Assembly: GCA_020631735.1 (NCBI GenBank)
Contig: CM036209.1
Coordinates: 6,423,451-6,487,450 of the forward strand
Direction: 5' to 3'
Source: Saccharum officinarum
Taxonomy: Eukaryota; Streptophyta; Magnoliopsida; Poales; Poaceae
Length of the DNA stretch: 64,000 bases
Position numbers and translations under genes: made by a program. Shown piece by piece: positions 55,856-64,000 of the stretch (positions within the stretch are counted from its first letter, which is position 1; every line of letters starts with the position of its first letter). Under the pieces are notes generated by a model that had not been told where the DNA came from, did not search any database, and worked only from the letters and a program-made list of their open reading frames with translations.

Positions 55856-58177
55856 GCAAAATCTGATTTCTCTGTGCAAATTCCAATTTCAGTAACTCAG
55901 TAAAACTGTCATATCTCGAGCTACAGACGTCCAATTCAGATGATCTTTACATGGTTGGAAAGCTTACAAAATTATCTACAACTTTTATTCACAACACTTT
56001 TTCTGAATCTGTCAAATAATTGGCCAAAAACTGAACTTAACCGAAACTGTTTCAGAATTCCAGACTGTGCAGTAACCCCAACTTGAAATAGATATATCTC
56101 TTAGCTCTTAATAGATATTAGAGTGATTCTTGCGGGGTTGGAAAGATATAGAAGTCTAATTATTCCCAGTATAATTTCTTAAATTTCCCATTAATGGATT
56201 TTAAGTTATTTCTTAAATATCCCAGACTGACCTAAAAATCAGCAAAGGACAGAACTATGTTCACCTCATAACCAACTAATATATTTTGATCAAACTTAAT
56301 ATTCTTAACCATGGAACTTGTAGGCCTGTCTACAAAACTCCAGCACACATTACAAAGATCCAAATCACACATTATCATATTAACAATCCATCAATCACAC
56401 AATTGTTCACACCACAAACTGACTCTCAAAACAATCCAACTTAAAATTGACTCGCAACTACTATCGTTCTTATTACATAGGGATTTTTCCTATTTCCTAG
56501 TTAAGCTTCTAATAAATCTTGGGACGACCTAACTCCGCCCTTAATTGGTCAATCTCCTTATAAGCTTGCTCCTTAAGTTCTTTTTCCTTCAGCAACTCTT
56601 ATGCAATGATGATGCCACAAGCTCATAACCAACTTTATAAATGTCTCCTTTAGACCCTTATGATCCTTGTCAATGGTTCCAACAGGTTACCAACCCTAAG
56701 AAAAGATACTTGCGCTCGATAGTGACTTTACAACCATGTAGCTAGCTGATGCTTCCAGGTGACGAAATAGAACATATAAACCTCCATCTTGTATCGTCTT
56801 TTAGTTCGACAAACCCTCTTAAGAAGAGATCAACTAGAGTACACCAAAGGATAGCTTGCATTTGTTTCTGAGTGATAACTACTATCGTGTCCTTCTATCA
56901 TGTCAAAGAGACTCATGAGCATATGCAAGAACAAGTAACCTGCACTTCCTTGCGAGCAGAAAAATAGCAGTGCAGAAATACAGTTATATCTCGAGTTCTA
57001 CGAATCCAATGATATTGTAGCTTATACCGTTGGAAAGCTTATCAAATTTACTACAACTTCCTTATAGAATTCTTCTCCAGATTCTGCAGTTAAGGTAGTC
57101 GAAAACTGTGCACAACAGAAACTATTCTAGGTTGCTAACAGCACAGATGCGTCGCCTTGTGATTTTCATAAATCCCAAACCATAATAGATATCAGGGTGG
57201 TTCTTACGGTCAGAGAAAGATATTGAAGTCTACTATTGTCCAGAATTTATCCATGATTTTTGGGCATCCAAAAATATAGGTATAAACTAAGAAAGACAGA
57301 CTGTTCTAAAAAAACAGGATAAGGCAGAAACGAGTTTAAGAGAGACTAGAGAGATAGATAACACTAATCTTCAAGTCTTCACAATTCTTTGATTTATGTT
57401 GATGAGATATAAGACATAGATCGAGGATAGCCAAAAGATTACAAGAAAGATAAGGTTTGATCTTGAGTTCTTTGTACCTCCTCATGCCTCATCGCTTGAG
57501 ATATTCAGGACTTGCTGTTGTTGATAGCAGATGCTACCCCACTTAACAAAGATCTTGTTTCATCTGACGATGTCATTGAAGGCAACACTTTCTCTAAAGC
57601 TTGCTGCTAATGATAAGTCCTTCATGTGTTGATCATCCATTAAGATGAGATTAATAAGGTAGCATGACAACCAAGGGTAGACAGGAATGGTGTAAGAGAA
57701 AATGGCAAGAATTAGGATCGATTGAAAGATAAGTAAGATACAAGATGTCACTACCCCACTTAACATAGATCGAGCTACTTCTCAAGACTTATACCTTCCG
57801 GGCCTACCTTTGAAACACGAGAACAAGAACAACACACAAGCAACACATCAAGCAAAACAAGCACACATCACATCATCGGTACTACACGTGCTTCTTCAAT
57901 AATGGTGGTCATCCTAAGAAAAAATATGGATGATGAAAAGCCATGGAATCTTTGAACCAGGTAAGATCAGAAAACTTTTAGTAAAAACAACATAAAACAA
58001 AATCCAAGGGAGTAAGAAATATTAGCTCAAAAGAAAGCTATCAAGGAGAGGATACAACAGGACAAGGAAGAGGAATAGTCAAAATCAATGAGTCAAGGGA
58101 TGACAAAATAGTTTTATCGTAAAATAAGTTTTAGAATACGTCCAGTGCTACTTGGCATATGTCCTACAGTCAACACC
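55856..58177 (-). other. Gypsy internal non-coding region in place of gag, protease and RT
   Basis: No frame above about 70 codons was found, and no gag knuckle or protease motif. Two degenerate direct repeats about 1.07 kb apart are visible: tctcgag..., ggttggaaagctta..., ctacaactt at 55912-56180 and tctcgag..., cgttggaaagctta..., ctacaactt at 56988-57250. It may be leader sequence or material swapped in from another element. Confidence 0.6.
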
Positions 58178-58189
58178 GCTCTGATACCA
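58178..58189 (-). promoter_or_regulatory. Gypsy primer binding site
   Basis: On the minus strand TGGTATCAGAGC follows the LTR end by three bases and is an exact match to the initiator methionine tRNA 3' end. Confidence 0.88.
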
Positions 58190-58192
58190 CTC

Positions 58193-60731
58193 TGTCACAC
58201 CCGGTTTTCTAAAGAACAAAACCAGGCTAATCATATGTGTGCCCAGGAAGTCCACACATATGCCAGAATGAAAAAATATCATAATCAATGTTATTATATA
58301 ACGTATACATAGCTATATTAACACTTACATCAGAGTATCGCGGAACGGTGACTAAACTTTGGGCTCCATTCTTCTCAGGGACGGCTGACTGGGGGTAACA
58401 TATGCCTAGCACTTCTACTAGTCTTCTGGAAACTCCACTACACCTTTGTCCTTTTTCCGAGTAGCATCTTTTAACACACTGGAGTGTTGGGAAAATAGCA
58501 AGAATGAGTCCATGTCGAACTCAACAAGTATAACACAGGGTTCATGAGGCTCAAAAAGGCTAGACACTGTTTAACTGCGTTTAGCTTTTAATCATCATAT
58601 AATTAGCAATTGAGTAGCATCAAAGTAATCCAATCCCATTAATGAATCAATGATCAATTGTAATAAGGATAATGAATAGCATTAACATGAGCATAATAAT
58701 AATCAACAATAATTAAGCATGATATAACAATGGTGATCAACTATTCTGTAAGAATCTCCAAGGCCGCTCGTATCCGTGAGCACGGCTAGTATACCAGTTT
58801 TTAACTCTGCGCAGAGGTGTACACTTTCACTGTGAGTCATGATTTCCAAATGCATGGGTTTGCAAGGCCCAAAACATCAGAGACCATATAAAGCCATTCA
58901 AAAGTTCGTCTAACAAGTTAGGGCCATTAGATTCACTCGGCAGGCAGATGTAGAACCCCCCTTCCCTGTGGCACAACAACCGCAGCCTATACACACTAGG
59001 CCAGGGGCTCGCACTACACCCAACGTGGCAAGCCATTCTTACGTCATTTAAGGTAACCTCTAACAAGCTAGAAAAGGTCTCTTGAACAACTAGAGCCAGA
59101 GCCATATAGCCCTCACAGCTGTACTGTATGTCCCGGTTATCACTTACAGGTAAGTCCTTACGGAGAGTAACTAGAGCATCAAAATAACCCACATGCTCTA
59201 GCCCCCTTTCAACAGAAATAACATCATCTTAATTGGTTGATTGCATAATCCATTAGTCAAATTACAAGATCATTGTTCATAATTAAGCGCTAGCAGTAGC
59301 TACCCAAATGCATAACCCATAGGTGACAAGGAAACAAGATATCAATAGCTAAGTTATAATCTCTATGGTTGTCAAGGAAGACACATGCATATGTATAATA
59401 ATTTCAGTGAATAGGACAACAAGGATGGTCCCATGTTATACTTGCCTTAATCAAAGCTTTCCTGATGATACTGTTGGTCTAGCTCAAAATAATACTCCTG
59501 ATCGTCAAGAAATTGCTCACCGTCTATACTCGATCATCAATCAACAACACACATGCATCCAATCAAACATACACGAAGCAAACAAAGAGATACAATTAGA
59601 ACAGTACACCAACAATAACAAAACAGTAATAAAAGTTTATAAAACTCTTCTACACGTTTCTACGATCACACAGACGCAAAGATCACCAAATTCGGAGTTA
59701 AAACGTGAAAATTATGAATTTTCTAAGACTTCCTATAGATAAATAAATACTCAATTATAAACTCGAAAAATAAATTATCAAAACCAACTGTACAACTACA
59801 CTAACATATAGAGCTCGCAAATACGAACCTAACGCAACTTGAACGGATCAAATCGGAGTTAAAACGAAGTTTTTATGACCAAAACAATTCTAGTGGCAAA
59901 ACTGTAATTTCCTGAAAACGTATTTTTGAATAAACTGGTAGAAAATACGCTTTCAAAACGCGAAAACGCATTTTCTGACATACGCTATGGACCGCGGGTT
60001 GATTTCTAACAAATCCAGGGGTTCTTTAGAAAAACTACCCGCGAAGGGGTATGTTCTAATTTCAGCCGTTGATCTGAGATCGGGCGGCTCGCAATCATCT
60101 GCAATGCTACAGTGAGAAAACCGATCCTTCTTCCTCGGTTCCGGCCGGCGGCCCCCCATGACCGGCGGCTCCATCTCGCCGGAGATGGCGGCTCTCCTCA
60201 CCTAGACCACCGTTTGACTCGAGACTTGATCCAATCGGTGGAGAAGCTCCGTGCGAACTCAACTAAACGGTAAAGACTCGCTATGGTAGACCGAACACGA
60301 CGCGCGGCAACAAGGGAGCGGCGGCGCCATTACCGGCCACTGTGAGCTCCAAATCCACGGTATAAAGCACAAAAGCTTCAATGGAAAGCATTGGGAGTAA
60401 GAGGAGAAGACAACAAACTTACCCAAGCGAAGAAATTGACCACCAAACCACCCTAAGGCCTCACCCGCACTCAACCGAAAACGTCGGCAATGCCCTAACC
60501 CTAGAGCTTGATTTCCCGTGGCTTGTCTATCATTTAAGATGAAAAACGGAAAGGGTAGATACCTGGCTACTCTTTTATAAGGTCACCTCTCCTATTTTGG
60601 TTAGGAAATCGGAGATTGAAGATTGAGTCGGTTGAACAACGAAGATCGAGTCCTACCCAGCTACGGCTGGAGGTGGAAGAAGCGGCTGACAAGCCGACCC
60701 CACCGGTCAGCGGAACAGGGAGGCGCGCGGC
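58193..60731 (-). repeat. Gypsy 5' LTR (right copy), cut by copia-2
   Basis: It matches 50769-53312 with few changes and stops at gaggcgcgcggc. TATAAAA is at 60579-60573 on the minus strand, so the promoter part remains, but the U3 start is on the far side of copia-2. Confidence 0.9.
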
Positions 60732-61589
60732 TGAAAGGTCCTTGGTTGGTTTTGGTAATTGAGTGACAACTTAGGTGGACTAATATGTGGTTATGTGAGA
60801 TACACAGGAGATTAGTCCACATGTGATGGTGTCATGAAGGAGCTCATTGCATATGAGACATGACATGGAGTCATGTGACCAAGATGGAGAAGATCAAGAT
60901 GAGGCTTGGCTCGAAGGACCGGTTGTGAAGGTGAAGGGCAAGTTGAGGCTTCGAAGCGAAGGACCATGCGATGGTGAAGCTTGGGCAAGACTTGGCGCCG
61001 ACGGACCAATGCAACGGTGAAGAGCAAGTGAGGTCAAGATCGATGAACCAATACGGTCACGTGATGATATGAAGTGAATCATATCATTTGGTGATTGGTT
61101 GGTGCATGTGTTGCATCAATGTCGGAGGAGATGGAGTGGAATGCGCAAGGCTAAGGTATAACCTAGGGCATTTCCATTTCACCGGTCATAGGTGTGTAGA
61201 GAAGTTTATGACCGGGTTTAGAATAGATGGCCGTACTATCAAGAGGGGCAAACTTGTTTGCATATCGGTCATCTAGTGCCACTTGAGCGATCTAACTGTG
61301 CATACGTGTTAGGATCAAGTGGCGAGGCAAGTTGAGTGCCTAATTCCTTTGGAGAAAATGTTTGTGAAAATGCTAACACACGAGCACAAGGTGGTGATCA
61401 CTTGTTGGTGTTGGCACATTTGCAAAGGTGGCGTTGGTCGCGCTGTGGTTTACGGGTAGAGAGGGGTTTGGTTCCTTTCTCTCTCCCGCCGAGCGTGCGT
61501 GCGCGGGATTCAGGCGATTTCGGGGAAGTGAAATGCCTATTTTCCATTGCGCCGGAAGTCGGAAAAGAAACGGAGGCGAACGCGGTCAC

Positions 61590-62103
61590 GGAAGTGACAG
61601 GACGCTGCACCGGACGCCGCACCGGACGCTGCACCGGACGCGGTCACTGTGGACCAGCGCGTCCGGTCAGTGCAGCGCGGGCGTCAGGCGCGCGAGCTAG
61701 GGTTTGGCACCGGCGCGTCCGGTGACCCACGGGACCGGCGCGTCCGGTCTGGCGAACAGCGGGTCACGAAGTCATCGGACGCGGTGCGCGTCCGGTGACA
61801 CACCATCGGACGCGTCCGGTGGTCTCGGGCGCTTACTGGACTCACACCGGACGCGGGTACTGTGGCGTCCGGTGGTTGCGAGGAGCGCGTCCGGTGATGT
61901 CTTCGCGCGCGCGGGAACTGTGCGCACCGGTGCGTCCGGTGGTTCGCAACAGCGCGTCCGGTGTGTCGTTTGACCGTTGGCGCGCAGTGACCGTTGGAGG
62001 TTCTAACGGACGAATTTGAAATTGGTGAACACGTGGACGTCGCAGGGGCACCGGACGCGGTTGAGCGCGTCCGGTGTGTCACGACCGGCGCGTCCGGTGC
62101 TCC
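61590..62103. repeat. CpG dyad cluster in the copia-2 LTR
   Basis: About twenty copies of accggacgc or gcgtccggt lie in 510 bases, including the palindromic ggacgcgtcc near 61807. The cluster ends about 50 bases before the TATA box. The same word is used in copia-1, although the two LTRs are otherwise unlike. Confidence 0.85.
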
Positions 62104-62151
62104 CGCAGAAAACGGACAAGTGTGTGCAACGGCTCTATTTGACTGTGGGGT

Positions 62152-62159
62152 TATAAATA
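62152..62159 (+). promoter_or_regulatory. TATA box of the copia-2 LTR
   Basis: TATAAATA in the context ggggttataaatagacc. The leader then runs about 1.1 kb to gag. Confidence 0.7.
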
Positions 62160-63249
62160 GACCTTGTGGCCGGCCTTGGCCGGCAGCGGAGCACACTTTA
62201 GCCTTGGTGGCTTGTGTGGTAGTGCTTGGGAGCCCTCTAACTCACTCATGCTTGATAGTGTTCATCGGATCGAGTGAGAGAGCGATTCTAGTGCGATTGC
62301 ATCGTGAGGTTGCATCGAGTGGCACTAGGTGATCGTGTTGCAAGCCGGTAGTGCTTGTTACTCTTGGAGGTTGCCACCTCCTAGACGGCTTGGTGGCTTG
62401 TGGCTCTGTCGAAGCTCGCAAGAAGATTGTGCGAGGCTCCGGAGAAGCTTTGTGAGGGGGATTGTGCTCACCCCGCGGGGATCGCGAAGAGCAACTCTAG
62501 TTGAGCGTGTCATTGAGTTACCTCACTTGAGAGTGGTGTCTTGCGGTGCCTTGCGGGGCGTGCCTTGAGGGGCAAGTGACTTGAGGGTCACACCGAGGAA
62601 CCATCTAAGTGTTGGTCGACACAACGGGGACGTAGCTTGGTGGCAACCAAGTGAACCTCGGGAGAAAATCACCGTGTCAACTTTGTCTACTCTTCTCGGT
62701 GGTTTGCATTCATGCAACACAAGCTTGTATTTACTTTCATATATACTTGTGCTTGTGGAGTTGCTCTCGTAACTAGTTTGCTTGTGTAGCTTGCTAGTTA
62801 TCTTCTTGCTTGTGTAGCTAGAAGCTCCCGCTTGCGTGACTAATTTGGTTTTTGTAACCTTGTTAGTCACATTGCTTAGTTTGTGTAGCTAAGTAGTTTG
62901 CGCTCTCTAATTTGGCTTGTGTAGCCTTGTTATTGAGCATTGCTAGTGAGCTTAGGCTTTGTGCGCTTTGCTTACTAGAATTGTGTAGGAGCTCCCTCTT
63001 GCTTGCAAAGTACTAGTGCATAGGTTTGTGTGACCTTGCTCTAGAATTGATTAGGTGAGCTCTTGGTAAGCTTAGCACCTTAGTTGCTTAATTAGGATCT
63101 TTGCAAGGTGCTAGAGAACTTAGATAGAGGGGTGTAGTCTTGGCTAGACCGTTAAGTTTAATTCCGCATTTGTTTCGGTTAGCCAACGTGTTTAAGTTTT
63201 AGAAAGGACTATTCACCCCCCCTCTAGTCCGCCATCTCGACCCTACAAG

Positions 63250-63261
63250 TGGTATCAGAGC
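63250..63261 (+). promoter_or_regulatory. Copia-2 primer binding site
   Basis: TGGTATCAGAGC, an exact match to the initiator methionine tRNA 3' end, lies two bases after the LTR. Confidence 0.88.
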
Positions 63262-63298
63262 GGGGTCTCTCATTTGTGGTCTTCACCGACCCGAGAGG

Positions 63299-64000
63299 AT
63301 GGCGGCTTATGGGCTAGATGTTGAGTGTCCACATATTTTTGATGGCACACACTTTGCACGGTGGAGAAATTGGATGACATGCAATTTTAAATTTATTTCT
63401 CCTCAATTGTGGTGGATCGTAGATGTGGGCTTTTCCTTTGCAATTGATAAAAAGAATGCAACTCAAGCGCAAAGTAAATGCCTACATCTCGATATCCAAG
63501 CTACTAATGTTTTTTATCGATCTATGGATAGTAGCATACTTCATGAGATCATAGACTTCGAGTCCGCCCATGAAATTTGGGTGTTTCTAAATGAGAAATA
63601 TGGGGTGATCTCCAATGATGATGAGCCCAAGGAAGAGACGCATGAGGATGTTGAGCATGACCACAACAAGGTAGTTGTGAAGGATTGCTCCACCTCACGG
63701 TCAAGTGATGACAAAGATGATCATATCACAAGATCACTTGACAAGAAAAATAATAATGCCACAAGTGGTGCAAGCAATGATTCTACTCCATGCACACTTG
63801 ATGGTGAAGATGATGGCTATGAGAGTGATGCTTCAACAAGCTCTTCAACATCACCACATTGTTCCATGTCACATGGTGACTCTAAGGTATCTATTGGTGG
63901 TTTTGTTGTTGATTGTGATGGTCCAAATTTTGAGCTTCTATATAAACTCTCAAAGTTCCTAAGAAATGAGATGGCAAAAACAAGTAAATTGAAAAATGAA
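63299..64000 (+). CDS. Copia-2 gag, open to the window end (partial, 234 codons seen)
   Basis: The start MAAYGLDVECPHIFDGTHF follows the primer site by 37 bases. The segment FARWRNWMTCNFKFI and the later ESAHEIWVFLNEKYGV fit the DUF4219/UBN2 gag layout of copia elements. A long acidic, Ser/Asp-rich linker follows (SSTSPHCSMSHGDSK). No stop is met before the edge. The zinc knuckle and pol would lie to the right. In contrast to copia-1, no lesion is visible, so this copy may be young. Confidence 0.78.
   Translation, partial: MAAYGLDVECPHIFDGTHFARWRNWMTCNFKFISPQLWWIVDVGFSFAIDKKNATQAQSKCLHLDIQATNVFYRSMDSSILHEIIDFESAHEIWVFLNEKYGVISNDDEPKEETHEDVEHDHNKVVVKDCSTSRSSDDKDDHITRSLDKKNNNATSGASNDSTPCTLDGEDDGYESDASTSSSTSPHCSMSHGDSKVSIGGFVVDCDGPNFELLYKLSKFLRNEMAKTSKLKNE

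Larger units (their letters stand above)
50769..60731 (-). mobile_element. Ty3-gypsy LTR element, defective, interrupted at its right LTR
   Basis: Two direct repeats (50769-53683 and 58193-60731) flank 4.5 kb. Coding, primer site and polypurine tract all point to the minus strand, so the right copy is the 5' LTR. The order RNase H then integrase with no RT palm before them marks a gypsy-type pol that has lost its front. The two LTRs differ at only about two dozen positions over 2.5 kb by eye count. The last 370 or so bases of the right LTR are displaced by copia-2 and lie beyond the window. Confidence 0.88.
60732..63247 (+). repeat. Copia-2 5' LTR (2516 bp)
   Basis: It begins TG and ends ctctcgaccctaca-like with CA, followed after two bases by the primer site. 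Bases 61590-62103 carry the CpG dyad cluster, and TATAAATA is at 62152-62159. Bases 62700-63010 are loosely repetitive (gcttgtgtagc words). Small frames inside are GC-rich shadows of the dyad cluster and are not called. Confidence 0.85.
60732..64000 (+). mobile_element. Copia-2: LTR retrotransposon inserted in the gypsy LTR, runs off the window
   Basis: It starts TGAAAGGTCCTTGG inside the gypsy LTR. It has a full LTR, a primer site and an open gag frame in correct order. The gag type and the LTR dyads resemble those of large copia elements such as SIRE/Maximus, but the LTR is clearly another family from copia-1. The 5 bases before it are gcggc; the matching target copy would lie past its 3' LTR. 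Confidence 0.85.

Noticed and set aside
61590..62103. CRISPR-like look of the regularly spaced dyads
   Set aside because: The spacing is irregular, the units are in both orientations, the spacers are not unique inserts, and the setting is a plant LTR.
61336..62332. Long overlapping frames on both strands in the copia-2 LTR
   Set aside because: The accggacgc/gcgtccggt repeats have few stops in any frame. The frames follow the repeat and lie upstream of the TATA box.

Overview
This window is repeat-rich nuclear DNA from a grass, most likely of the sorghum, sugarcane and Miscanthus group. That placement is an inference from the TE families, not a search result. It holds one plausible host gene, a group III WRKY transcription factor on the + strand (45388-47531, three exons, 355 codons). 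Broken relatives of the same locus lie at 1670-2400 (a 3' flank only) and 3172-3785 (a last exon with stops). Nearly everything else is transposable elements, many nested in each other.

Left part (1-10104). The right end of a CACTA element (CACTA-a, ends at 1245) cuts a small Tourist-like MITE, which also carries a foldback element. Then come the two WRKY remnants, a 4 kb CACTA element (CACTA-b, 4038-7990) without a recognisable transposase, and several MITEs.

Centre (10105-41904). This is a Ty1-copia element of the SIRE/Maximus type with a third ORF, target-site copies ctagc/ctggc and LTRs of about 1.6 kb. Its 5' LTR is split by an 18.8 kb CACTA element (10684-29440, target copy gta). That element is itself split by a 12.2 kb CACTA element (12598-24768, target copy att). 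The inner element has an apparently intact 1147-residue TNP2-type transposase and a 337-residue second gene. The outer one has a 733-residue chimeric gene joining the start of a TNP2-type protein to a TNPA/Ptta-type protein. The inner element sits in one of its introns without damaging any exon or splice site.

Right part (41905-64000). A 630 bp Stowaway-ended element with a tRNA-like core is followed by the WRKY gene, with a MITE in its second intron and a hAT-like element, a MITE and a Stowaway with a long TA run in its 3' flank. Next is a minus-strand Ty3-gypsy element (50769-60731 and beyond the insertion) with nearly identical LTRs but no gag, protease or RT palm, and a broken pol remnant. 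Its right LTR is interrupted by a second copia element (60732 to the window end) whose LTR and gag look intact.

Two patterns run across elements. CpG-rich dyads built on ggacgcgtcc cluster just upstream of the TATA box in the LTRs of both copia families. The third ORF of the first copia element has many in-frame TAG stops where CAG codons are the simplest ancestors. All coordinates and exon joins were read by eye; splice sites are predictions.
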